64,000 nucleotides of DNA from contig LNAC01000735.1 in assembly GCA_002007465.1 (NCBI GenBank), forward strand, positions 273,891 to 337,890, given 5' to 3'. The position numbers and the translations under genes were made by a program. This document shows, piece after piece, positions 54,600-64,000 of this stretch (the first letter of the stretch is position 1; the number at the start of each line of letters is the position of its first letter). The notes beneath the pieces were generated by a model. The model had not been told where the DNA came from. It worked only from the letters and a program-made list of their open reading frames with translations, and made no database searches. Source of the stretch: Ailurus styani. Lineage: Eukaryota > Chordata > Mammalia > Carnivora > Ailuridae.

Positions 54600-55450
54600 C
54601 CTCTCCCCTCAGCTTTTGGCTCTTGGGCTCTTCAGATGTCGTTTTTTCCCCTTGTTCTCTCCCTTCTCTGGCTTCTCTCTCCTTGGAGAGCACTCTCTTC
54701 CCCTCATTGCACACAGTCTCCCAGGGTGCAGTCATCCACGCTGTACCTCCACCATCCTCTAAAGGCAGGCTAGTGACCCCCGAATCCCCAGATACCTCTC
54801 AAGGGACTCTTAAAAGTCTCAAAGACATCTCAAATGCACCACGCCCAAGGCAGAACTCATTATGAACCTCTCCCGCTCTTCCACCAGCAGCCAACATCCC
54901 CTCCCTACCCAGCCTGGTGGGGCACCATGGCTGACTCAGTTCTGAAAGTCCTTCCACCGCCCATTCTTGCTCTCTCACAGCCCAGTGCCACAGACATGTT
55001 GTCAGCCACCTAGGAGGGTGCTTCAAGTCTACTCCCTAGATATTTCTTGAACCTAACATTTCTTTTTTTTTTTTAAGATTTATTTATTTTCAGAGAGAGA
55101 GAGAGAGGAAGAGAGAGCACAAGCAGGAGGGACAGCAGGCAGAGGGAGAAGCAGGCTCCCTGATGAGCAAGAGGCCCAGTGAGGGCTCTATCCCAAGACC
55201 CTGGGATCATAACCTGAGCCGAAGGCAGATGCTTAACTGACTGAGCCACCCATGTGTCCCTGTCTAACCCTTCCTATCTCATACCTTAGTCCAAGACCTC
55301 ACCATTCCCTGTCTGGATTACTTTCATTACCTGACACTATTCTAACTCCAGTTGTGGCCCCTTATAATCAGGCCTCAACACCAAAGTGTCTTTCTAGAAC
55401 TCAGCTGCTTTCAGTGGTTCTCTATTACTACCAAGATAAAGTCCTTAAAC
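54600..55450 (+). mobile_element. L2 (LINE-2) relic, split by a SINE
   Basis: CAAATGCACCACGCCCAAGG and the later ACCAAGATAAAGTCCTTAAA resemble L2 3' ORF and near-terminal text. The SINE at 55063-55260 interrupts it. Frames on both strands are remnants or chance. Confidence 0.6.
55063..55260 (-). mobile_element. Can-SINE, antisense
   Basis: T12, AAGATTTATTTATTTTCAGA to GCCACCCATGTGTCCC; TSD not clear. Confidence 0.88.
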
Positions 55451-55689
55451 AAAAAAAGAAAGAAAGAAAGAAAAAGAAATAGGGGGGAAAATGTGTGTAC
55501 ATGCATACACACGTGTGTGTGTGTGTAAGTGTAATATAAGCACTGGATCTCTAAAGACAGGCCCCCACCTACTTTTCAAGGCAGGATAGTATAGGCTAGG
55601 TGCATCAACTCTGTAGTTGGAATGTCTGGGTTCAAATTTCAAATTCGTAATTTATGAGTTATGTGACCGTGAATATGTTGATGCCTCCT

Positions 55690-56440
55690 TGTCTGTATGA
55701 ATCATCTCCTGCGGCATAACAAATCACCTCAAAGCTTAATAGCTTACAACAACAAACATTTATTGTGCTGGAGGTTGTATGGGGTCAGGACTTTGGGAAG
55801 GGCTTAGCTAGGCAGTTTTGGCCCTGGATTTCTCATGAGTTTGCAGTCAAGCCTGGGGCTGCAGTAATTCGAAGGCTTGACTGGGGCTAGAAGATCTTCT
55901 TTCCAAATGGCTCCTGCACACAACAGATGGTAGGAGGCCACGGTTCCTTAATGGCTATTGGCAGGAGGGCTCACTCTCTTGCCATATGGGCCTCTCCATA
56001 GGGTTGCTTAAGAGTCCTCATCATATGGAAATATTGGGTATTATGCTAAGTGAAATAAGTCAATCACAGAAAGACAATTATATGATCTCTCTGATATGAG
56101 GAATTTGAGAGGCAGGGCAAGGGGTCGTGGGGGGAAGGAAGGGAAAAATGAAACAAGATGGGACTGGGGAGGGAGACAAACCATTAGAGACTCTTAATCT
56201 CAGGAAACAAATTGAGTGTTGCTGGGGAGGGTGGGGGTGTAGGAGGGATGGGGTGTCTGGGTGATGGACATTGGGGAGGGTATGTGCTATCAGTGCTGTG
56301 AATTGTATAAGACTGATGAATCTCAGACCTGTACCCCTGAAACAAAGAATACATTATATGTTAATAAAAAATAAATTAAAAAAAAAAGGAGTCCTCATCA
56401 TATGGCAGCTGGCTTCCTCCAGGGTGAGTGATCTGAGACA
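55690..56440. mobile_element. Ancient interspersed repeat split by a LINE-1
   Basis: TAACAAATCACCTCAAAGCT, CAACAACAAACATTTATTGT and TTGACTGGGGCTAGAAGATC, then after the LINE-1 GCAGCTGGCTTCCTCCAGGG, follow a well-known old mammalian repeat. Family not named with confidence. The LINE-1 at 56029-56388 sits inside it. Confidence 0.65.
56029..56388 (+). mobile_element. Young LINE-1 3' end, sense, short
   Basis: About 360 bases of ORF2 end and G-rich 3' UTR with an AATAAAAAATAAATTAAA tail. Perfect 17-bp TSD GAGTCCTCATCATATGG at 56012-56028 and 56389-56405. Confidence 0.95.
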
Positions 56441-56717
56441 GCAAGGAGGCCATAATGCCTTTTATGACTTAGTCTCAGAAGTCACAAATCATCACTTCTG
56501 CCATATTTTATTAGGTGGAAGCAAGTCATTAACTAGCCCACAATCAAGAAATGTTATAAGCTAAAACCATCACTATGTTTATAAACTATGAATAGCTCTA
56601 AGAACTCTGAGAGAAAATAGAGTCTGTTCACTGTTTATAGTTTACAATGCCAAGGCATAGAAATATTCCCTATACTTAATTAATTGTCATAATCTATTAT
56701 TTGAAAGTTTAATTATT

Positions 56718-56920
56718 GGGCGCCTGGGTGGCTCAGTGGGTTAAAGCCTCTGCCTCTGGTTCAGGTCATGATCTCAACGTCCTGGGATCAAGGCCCGCAT
56801 TGGGCTCCCTGCTCAGCAGGGAGCCTGCTTCCTCCTCTCTCTCTCTGCCTGCCTCTCAGCCTACTTGTGATCTCTCTCTCTCTGTCAAATAAATAAATAA
56901 ATATCTTTAAAAAATAAATA
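56718..56920 (+). mobile_element. Can-SINE, sense
   Basis: TSD AAAGTTTAATTATT (56704-56717) versus AAAGTTTAAATATT (56921-56934), one mismatch. Confidence 0.94.
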
Positions 56921-57137
56921 AAAGTTTAAATATTTCCTTATTATTGCCTTTACATGTAGTTGTTTAACAAGGCACCAAGAGATAAATATAAATTTCCCTA
57001 TAAACACACTGATGGCCAAAAAATGGAATATGATTCAGAGTAAAAAAAATAATTTTAAAAACAGGCACAAAGTAAAGCTTAACCTGAAGTCTATTTTTCA
57101 ACTCAAACATGAACAGACAAATTAAGAGAGAACTTTC

Positions 57138-57324
57138 TTTTTGAGGGGGGAGGAGAGAGTGCATGCAAGTGGGGGAGTGGGAACAGAGGGAGAAAGAGAA
57201 TTTTAAGCAGGCCCCACAGTCAGCACAGAGTCCTATGCAGGGCTCCATTGCACAGCTCTGAGATTATGACCTGAACCAAAATCAAGAGTAGGACATTTAA
57301 CCAACTGAGCCACCCAGGGACCCC
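57138..57324 (-). mobile_element. Older tRNA-type SINE, antisense
   Basis: GAGGAGAGAGTGCATGCAAG through GAGATTATGACCTGAACC to GCCACCCAGGGACCCC. Confidence 0.85.
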
Positions 57325-58124
57325 TGTGACTTACATTAAAGCATGGTACACTTGATAACATAAATGAATAAAGAAAATGTGAAATGGGAAGATGCAAAGG
57401 TATCATTCATGGTGTTTTAGTTTGAACTTGACCTACTATAACCTTATGAGTGTTCCTTGTCCTCCTAAGATTAGATTTCTTTTCCATTTTTTGAAAGGTG
57501 TGTTTTTAAAGTATTTGTGGTAGCTTTCAAGACCCAAAGGTAAGTTCAATAACATGGGAATAACAGGCAGTGGAATAGGTATTTTTGGATGAAGCACACC
57601 TGTCTGCTATCCCCTCAAATCATCCCCTCAAATAGCCAGCTATTTATTCCATCTACTTTAAGGCAGGACCTGGATGGAGAGGATTAGGGGATTGTTACAC
57701 ACTGGAGTTTCTGCTAACATTTCCCTGTGCAAAACAAAGATGCACAAACATCTGTGCATGTGGTTGCTATACTCTCCCAGATGAGTTCATGGCTGTGGCC
57801 AACACAAGGCATTATTTTAGGAGTTCGGCAGCAGCTTCTATGCCTCTGGCTCCAACAATTAAGCACGGCCCTATCCTAGTAACTAAGAAAACAGAAGCCA
57901 GCAGTGCCTCTGAAGTATGGGATCTGGGATCAAGCTTGAGAGGCAAGGGTCCAGGATGTTCCTTGCTAAAGATGCTATTATGAACGGACACTGCAAGGAG
58001 AAAAGCATTTTCAAATCAGAAGGGATCTTAAATGGATGGGAGTCACATGACCCAGATTTTCCAATATAAACACAATTTCAAATATTCTGCTCCTCTGTCA
58101 GGTTATGAGTCATAGGTCATCAGG
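57325..58124. other. Intergenic, no recognised element
   Basis: Unique-looking; no support for a gene in the 64-codon frame at 57789. Confidence 0.5.
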
Positions 58125-58215
58125 CCACTATCTTAATTTCATAGGCAAAGAAACTGAGGGTAAATAATTTGCCAAAGATCACACACATAATTAGTGCCAG
58201 ATGGAAATGCTAAAA
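58125..58215 (-). mobile_element. MIR core, antisense
   Basis: AAAGAAACTGAGGGTAAATA and TTGCCAAAGATCACACACAT. Confidence 0.75.
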
Positions 58216-58920
58216 CTTTCATTCTTTACTGTCCTGATAACCAATCCCCCAGACAAAAGTCAAGGTCTCTTGTAGTTTAATTCTAAACTTTTTTCACTAC
58301 CTAATACTGAATATGCTTTTCATGAGTTGCATCATTACAAGACAATTTGAATTACAAAACGAAGTTTCAGATGAGCCAACATTTTTTCCTAGAACAAGAA
58401 AGAGTAGTTTTTAAATTGGGGATTGGGAGCTAGCAAACAGCTCTTTCAATTAAACTGAGCACCTTCCAGTAACTAATTCAAGAATTAACAAAGAAGCATC
58501 TAGCAAGACATCTGAATATGTGAACTTTATATTAGTTAGAAAACTTAATATGAATTATAATGCACAAAAACAGATTTTAAAAATTAAGTCAACAAAAAAA
58601 TATAATAAAATGAAGAAAGGAGAAGGAAAATCTTGAAGAAGAAAAGTGGACAACATATATTCAGGGAAGTGTGTTTCGACTTGATTATTCAGTCCTGTCT
58701 AAAATGAACTTTAGACTTTGGTGTTTAGGAATTTTCTCAAAGAATTAAAAGGGAAAGCAAATCAGACATATAGTTAATTCTGCCTCTGGGAAATAATACT
58801 GTAGGGTTTCCTCATTTTGACTACCAGTATAAGGGAGCAAATAGGGAAGACAGAGAATCCCCCAGCCTCAGATGATCTGCAGAGTGACAGGTTTCAAAAT
58901 CATTTAAAATGCTACTTACT
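58216..58920. other. Intergenic, no recognised element
   Basis: AT-rich; nothing supportable. Confidence 0.5.
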
Positions 58921-59012
58921 GGGGTGCCTGGCTGGCTCAGTCAGAAGAGCATGTGACTTTTGATGCTGGGGTTGTGAATTCAAGTCCCATGTTGGGTTTA
59001 GAGTTTACCTTA
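58921..59012 (+). mobile_element. Old tRNA-type SINE, sense, short
   Basis: GGGGTGCCTGGCTGGCTCAG and TTGTGAATTCAAGTCCCATG, then GTTTAGAGTTTACCTTAAAT; only the tRNA-related part remains. Confidence 0.8.
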
Positions 59013-59059
59013 AATGAATGATGAATGCTACCTATTTCTTTAAAAAAAACTTCTGTCTA

Positions 59060-59720
59060 TAAATGTAGTTTGTTTAAAAGTATACTTTGTAGGAAACTTG
59101 AAAAGTAGGGAGAAAATAGAAAGAAGTACTCATTCTTCTTATATCTAGATAACCTCTGTTAATGTTTTTCATTCTTTTCCTCCAAGTACGGTAATGTTTT
59201 TATATAACTGAGGTAATACCAGGTTTATAGATTTTAACCTCCTCTGTAATTCAATAAAATATTATGAACATTTTCTTATGTCATTTAAAGTTACTTGCAA
59301 GCAGTCTGTAAATGGCTGCCTGTTATCATAACCATACCCTAATTTATAAAATGATTTTCTTATTTATAAGTATTGTAAATTATGCTATGATCAATACCTT
59401 TGTACATAAATCACTGTCCACATTTTTGATTATTCCTACAGAGAAGAGCCAGAGGCTGAAATACTATGTCAGAGTTTGAACAATTTAAAGTTCCTGATAA
59501 CACCTGTCAAATTAGCTTTCAGAGAAGTTGTACCAATTTATGCTCCAATTTATACTGACAGGAGGTGAGGTGCCTATTTTATTATTGCCTCAGTATCCCT
59601 GAGGATATTGATAGAATTTTGCTGATCTGGAAGGAATAAGGAGCACCACACTGCTGTTTTAGTTTTGATTTGATTGTTACTGAGCTGTAATATATTTTTA
59701 CTTACCTATTAACAATTTGT
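59060..59720 (-). mobile_element. Ancient LINE relic, antisense
   Basis: TATTGTAAATTATGCTATGA, TTTGTACATAAATCACTGTC and TATGCTCCAATTTATACTGA resemble antisense old LINE-1 3' sequence; heavily diverged. Confidence 0.5.
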
Positions 59721-59747
59721 GTTTCCTTTTTAATGAATTACCTCTTT

Positions 59748-59942
59748 TTTTTTAAGATTTTATTTCTTTATTTCACAGAGGGAGAGAGATCACAAGGAGG
59801 CAGAGAAGCAGGCAGAGAAAGAGAGGGGGAAGCAGGCTCTCTGCCGAGCAGGGAGCCTGATGCGGGCCTCGATCCCAGGACCCTGAGATCATGACCTGAG
59901 CCGAAAGCAGAGGCTTTATCCCACTGAGCCACCCAGGGGCCC
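59748..59942 (-). mobile_element. Can-SINE, antisense
   Basis: Perfect 17-bp TSD TAATGAATTACCTCTTT at 59731-59747 and 59943-59959. Confidence 0.95.
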
Positions 59943-60055
59943 TAATGAATTACCTCTTTAAACGTGTTCTTTCATGACTGGGAGTTCCTTTTCGGTAAAG
60001 TAATTTAGATGTACGTGTAATGATATCCTATCATCTTTCTTTACAATCTATTTTC

Positions 60056-60233
60056 TTTTTTTTAAGATTTTATTTATTAATTTGACAGAGATACTGTCAG
60101 AGAGGGAACACAAACAGGGGGAGCGGGAGGAGAAGCAGGTTTCCCGCTGAGCAGGGAGCCAGTGTGCGAGGCTCAATCCCAGGACCCTGGGATCATGACC
60201 TGAGCAGAAGGCAGACGCCTAACCACTGAGCCC
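60056..60233 (-). mobile_element. Can-SINE, antisense, head shortened
   Basis: Perfect TSD TACAATCTATTTTC at 60042-60055 and 60234-60247; ends at ACCACTGAGCCC, lacking the last dozen head bases. Confidence 0.94.
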
Positions 60234-60421
60234 TACAATCTATTTTCATATAAGTTAGGCAAATGTTCTTTTAGAACTTTCTAAAGAAAGTTCTATGAAT
60301 CAGCAAAAGTAAAATAAACTCTTAAACCTGTCATGACAGTTTAATATTGTTTGAAATAATTGTTTGAAATGGAGTGACTAATTTTTTCTTGAATAAATCA
60401 TACACTAAACATTTTACAATG

Positions 60422-60520
60422 TCCTAGTCCTGGCTCTGTCTCTAACCAGATTTTTTTCTTAAACGGGACAAAATTTCAATGAATCTCAGCTTGTTCATCT
60501 ATAAAATAAGATGCATAATC
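60422..60520 (+). mobile_element. MIR fragment, sense
   Basis: CCTAGTCCTGGCTCTGTCTC and CTCAGCTTGTTCATCTATAA. Confidence 0.65.
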
Positions 60521-61726
60521 TTTAGGAATCTCCAATTTCAAAACTAGGGAGACTTGTGTTTACATAAAATACATAGCACCACCTAGAGGCAAAAAGAAAC
60601 ACTTTTCTACATTTTCCCTTAAAAATGAAATCTTCAGTCTTCAGCAAAATATCAAGTTGATAAATTTTATATTAGCAGAAGTTGCCTGAGCAAATATATC
60701 AGAATTTTACTTATCTTTGTCAGACAGGATAAACATTTTTAATGAATTTGTCATAGAATCTGCATAAGTTCTTAGTGTCTATTATAAACTGAACTCATTT
60801 TTTCCTACTATCATCACTTTTTTAGGAGATCCATCATTTTCTCTGGCAATGCTTGAAAAAAATCAATGACATCCTCTTAAGTCCAACTCTAAGGACCATT
60901 GATGTCATGATTACTTAATAATGTGTTATATTGCAGTAAACAATATATATTCAGCACACTAGACACATTATTTACTCTTTGGAGCTCTGTGGACTTGATG
61001 AAAACCATGGTCAAAAAACATCTTCTCTATGATTAGATATATAATGTGACTCCCTGGCTTCAACTTCAGGGAAAATAATGCCTGAGTTAAAACTGAGTAG
61101 CGTTAGAAATCCCAGTGGTGGTGATCTCAATTTACTTGGACTTGAAGAAAAATTTAACCTATAGGAAGGTCTAAAGTCAATGGATGTCCAGTTGCTGTTA
61201 ACATCTAGATTATTGTAAAAGCTTTGTTTCCAAGCTGATGTTAGCAACAGCTTCCTCTTTATAACCGCCTTTGGAACTGTACTATTTTAATTTGTGCTTT
61301 CTAAATTGTTCTGAGGGTGTTCTTCAGCTTCATCATGTTTAACTTTCCAATAAAACTGTAAACTCACCAAGTGAAACTGCATCTTCTGATCATCTTGGTT
61401 CCACAATCCCCTAACCACTGGTGTGCTATAATATAGAAGAGTTTGTGTGGACTGAGTGAAAGTACCTTGCTAATGACTGTGAAGACACAATTCCTCTGGC
61501 AAAGGTGAATGTTCAAGACAAAACAGAGTTCAGGCAAATAAAAGTTCAATCATTGTGACCAAAGTTCAGGAAGAGTGCTGCCTCAGATCCGAATTTACCC
61601 TTGACCGATGTAACTTAGATTTAAAAGAAAAACAACAAAATCCTTTCTGAAATGGTCTTAAATTTCATAATCTCCAATTTCTAATTCATATTTTGGGGAA
61701 GAAAGTCCCTTTGAGGGAACTGCATA
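60521..61726. other. Intergenic, 1.2 kb, no recognised element
   Basis: AT-rich, unique-looking; minus frames at 61011 and 61364 have no domain. Confidence 0.5.
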
Positions 61727-61742
61727 ATCATAAATTATTCTT

Positions 61743-61954
61743 TTTTTATTTTTAAATTTATTTTAATTAATTAATTTATTTATTTGACAGAGAGAGAGAG
61801 AGATCACAAGTAGGCAGAGAGGCAGGCAGAGAGAGAGGAGGAAGCAGGCCCTTCGCCGAGCAGAGAGCCCGATGCGGGCCTCGATCCCAGGAGCCTGAGA
61901 TCATGACCTGAGCCAAAGGCAGAGGCTTTAACCCACTGAGCCACCCAGGCGCCC
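61743..61954 (-). mobile_element. Can-SINE, antisense, young
   Basis: Perfect 16-bp TSD ATCATAAATTATTCTT at 61727-61742 and 61955-61970. Confidence 0.95.
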
Positions 61955-61970
61955 ATCATAAATTATTCTT

Positions 61971-62515
61971 AACAGGGAAGAGAAAAAGGAACTAAATTTT
62001 TTTTCTTTCCAACTTTTTTATGCTGGAAGTTCTCAAACTAGATTCCAGAAGTTGAAAGTATAGTATGATGGGCGCCCATAAACCACCACTAACATTTAAC
62101 CATTTAACATCCTTCTTTATATAACTGTATTCTGAAACACTGAAACTAAGTTGCAGATGTTATGATGCTTCAACACAAATACATCCTCAAGCATCCCTTA
62201 AGATCATGGATATTCTTCATAATCCCACTGTTGTTGTCACACTAAAGAAAATAAACAATAATGCTCTAATATTTCTTATCCAGCTGAAACTGAAATGTCC
62301 ATAACTGTCCCAGTAATATCCTTTATAGCTGTTTGTTTTTTAATTGAGATTTAATCAAGATTTACAGACTGCATGTAGTTTATGTTACCTTTGAAGCACT
62401 CATCTTTGGGCAATTACTATGTCCCAGATGAACAGGCCTTCCTATTTAATTTTCACAAGAAAAAATTAGATAAACTTTGGTTATGTAAAATGGTGATACA
62501 GTCTCACCTCTGAAC
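61971..62515. other. Intergenic, no recognised element
   Basis: AT-rich; nothing supportable. Confidence 0.5.
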
Positions 62516-62531
62516 ACTCTGATGTGTTTTA

Positions 62532-62556
62532 ACAACTGAGCCACCCAGGCATCCCT
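62532..62556 (-). mobile_element. Head-only Can-SINE remnant, 25 bp, with full TSD
   Basis: AACTGAGCCACCCAGGCATC is the tRNA-type head in antisense. It is flanked by perfect 16-bp repeats ACTCTGATGTGTTTTA at 62516-62531 and 62557-62572. The body and A tail are absent. Confidence 0.9.
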
Positions 62557-62572
62557 ACTCTGATGTGTTTTA

Positions 62573-63026
62573 GTTATTTGTCATTATATTCACAGAATCT
62601 AGCACAGAGCCTTGAACATCTTAGGTAGTAATATATAGACAGCTGTGGAATAAATGAAACATGATGTGTGCTTGTTTATTCTGATGGAAAAACTAAAGTA
62701 GAAACATGGTGGTAAATTACATAGTTTGTTGTGATAATACACTGAGGCAGGGGTAACTCTTATTCACACTCCTGGGCTTTTCTGGGCTCTTTGGTGGAAA
62801 CACTTGAATAGTCCACATTAGCTGCCTGAAGCAACCAGGATAACAATTAAAATTCATGCTGATTTGAATCTATTCAATATACCCATTTTTTGTTTTAATA
62901 TTTAAAATTGTTCTTAATTTAACAACAAGGAGGAGGAGTTTCCCATTTGTTTTTATCAGGCTACAGGCTTTATCACATTTAGAAACAAGTGATTCAAAGG
63001 AAGCCAATAACAAATGTCAGGTTTAG
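62573..63026. other. Intergenic, no recognised element
   Basis: Nothing supportable was seen. Confidence 0.5.
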
Positions 63027-63041
63027 AATCCAGGCCATTTC

Positions 63042-63165
63042 CTTCCTTTTTGGGCGGGGGGGGATTTAATTTTTAAGTAATTTCTACATCCAACATGGGG
63101 CTCGAACTTACAACCCTAAGATCAAGAGTTGCACACTCTACTGACAGAACCAGCCAGGTGCCCCT
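63042..63165 (-). mobile_element. Old tRNA-type SINE, antisense
   Basis: CATGGGGCTCGAACTTACAA to AACCAGCCAGGTGCCCC; TSD AATCCAGGCCATTTC (63027-63041) versus AATCTAGGCCATTTC (63166-63180). Confidence 0.88.
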
Positions 63166-63180
63166 AATCTAGGCCATTTC

Positions 63181-63732
63181 TTTTCTCTCTCTTATATCAC
63201 AGGGTTTTGAGAACCCATATACACATAAAAATATAGAAAAAGATGCAATAATATTTTAAACTCTGTGAGTTTTCACAGGCCAATCCCTTACAAGATATAC
63301 ACAGAATATTGCAAAGGGGCTGACAGTGGACAATGACTGCAGCCTCAATGGGTAAATATTCTGATAAGTATAACTCGGCAAGAAGGCAAGTCATTTATGT
63401 CATTATTGGGCTAAAATGTTCTCTGATTTTTTGTCAGTGTCTTTTAGAATCTCAGAGACATATTTGTCAAGAACTGTCTTAGAAAAGAAGATGGTTAATG
63501 ATGATTTTTTTTACCATGAATACTCTAATTTCTATGATATATAAGTAAAGAACATGAAATAACTCATTGTTTTCATGATAAATATTAATTATAACAATCT
63601 TGTACAGAAATGTATAGTTCTTCCTTTTAGTTAAGTCAGCTTTGTAAGTCATCTACCAGCATTTAAGATGAACAACGGAGTCATTCAGTTTGTTGTGATA
63701 TCTTTTTGGTCCTCTTTGAAGGGAAATAATTT
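63181..63732. other. Intergenic, no recognised element
   Basis: AT-rich; nothing supportable. Confidence 0.5.
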
Positions 63733-63919
63733 TTAAAATTAATTTATTTAATTAGAGAGAGAGCATGGGGGGGAAGGGGCAGAGGGAGAAAAATAATCTC
63801 AAGCAGACTCTCTGCTGAGCACAGAGCCCAACACATGTCTTGATCCCACAGCCTGGAAATCATGACCTGAGCTGAAATCAAGAGTCGGACACTTAACCAA
63901 CTGAGCCATCCAGGTGCCC
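63733..63919 (-). mobile_element. Older Can-SINE, antisense
   Basis: AATTTATTTAATTAGAGAGA to GAGCCATCCAGGTGCCCC. Confidence 0.88.
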
Positions 63920-64000
63920 CCAAAGGGGAAAAATTTAAACCTGAATTCAGAGAAATTCCCACCCTTCCCCCTAAGCCAGCATGCAACTACCCAAAAGAGC

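Noticed and set aside
54623..55026. Overlapping frames on both strands in a GC-richer stretch
   Set aside because: The text follows an L2 relic, and no host protein is recognisable.
1..64000. CRISPR arrays, operons, prokaryotic promoters, tRNA or rRNA genes
   Set aside because: The window is mammalian; regular repeats are dispersed SINEs, and tRNA-like text is the SINE head, not an intact tRNA gene.

Overview
The window is nuclear DNA from a carnivoran mammal, most likely a mustelid (ferret, mink, otter or marten group). About 38 copies or fragments of the carnivore tRNA-derived SINE (Can-SINE) lie on both strands. They share the head 'GCGCCTGGGTGGCTCAG', and many continue with 'TGGGTTAAAGCC', a form I associate with mustelids. 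Young LINE-1 copies with target-site duplications (TSDs), older LINE-1, MIR, L2 and Tigger relics are also present. There are no prokaryotic features.

Positions 1-26985 hold the 3' two-thirds of FERMT2 (kindlin-2) on the + strand. Eleven coding exons encode residues 176-680 in human numbering, from the end of the F1-F2 region through F2, the inserted PH domain and F3. A 21-nt microexon (23120-23140) adds PGYVRDL after Gln534, which accounts for the known 680 versus 687 residue isoforms. The numbering is fixed by landmarks that fall in place: Tyr193, Leu353/Leu357, Lys390 and Gln614-Trp615. The exons for residues 1-175 lie left of the window.

The main discovery candidate is a second microexon at 6054-6086 in the first visible intron. 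It is 33 nt, flanked by AG and GTGAGC, and preceded by about 100 bases of pyrimidine-rich, AG-free sequence. It is open in only one frame, and that frame is the one required by the phase-1 junctions around it. It would insert TDVLYIGPLKG into the flexible loop just before Ser177 and Tyr193.

Positions 27000-64000 contain no gene I can support. From human synteny this should be the spacer between FERMT2 and GNPNAT1. It is a mosaic of SINEs, LINE-1 copies, MIR/L2 and microsatellites, with several readable insertion histories: LINE-1 inside SINE inside LINE-1 (38525-41760), an inverted LINE-1 junction (46838), a 25-bp head-only SINE with intact TSDs (62532-62556), and a SINE with an internal 12-bp tandem expansion (52131-52178).

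Assembly caveats: N gaps lie at 7619-7751 and 44960-45131. A single N at 47647 separates two apparently identical 1,805-bp blocks, which is most simply a false duplication at a contig join.
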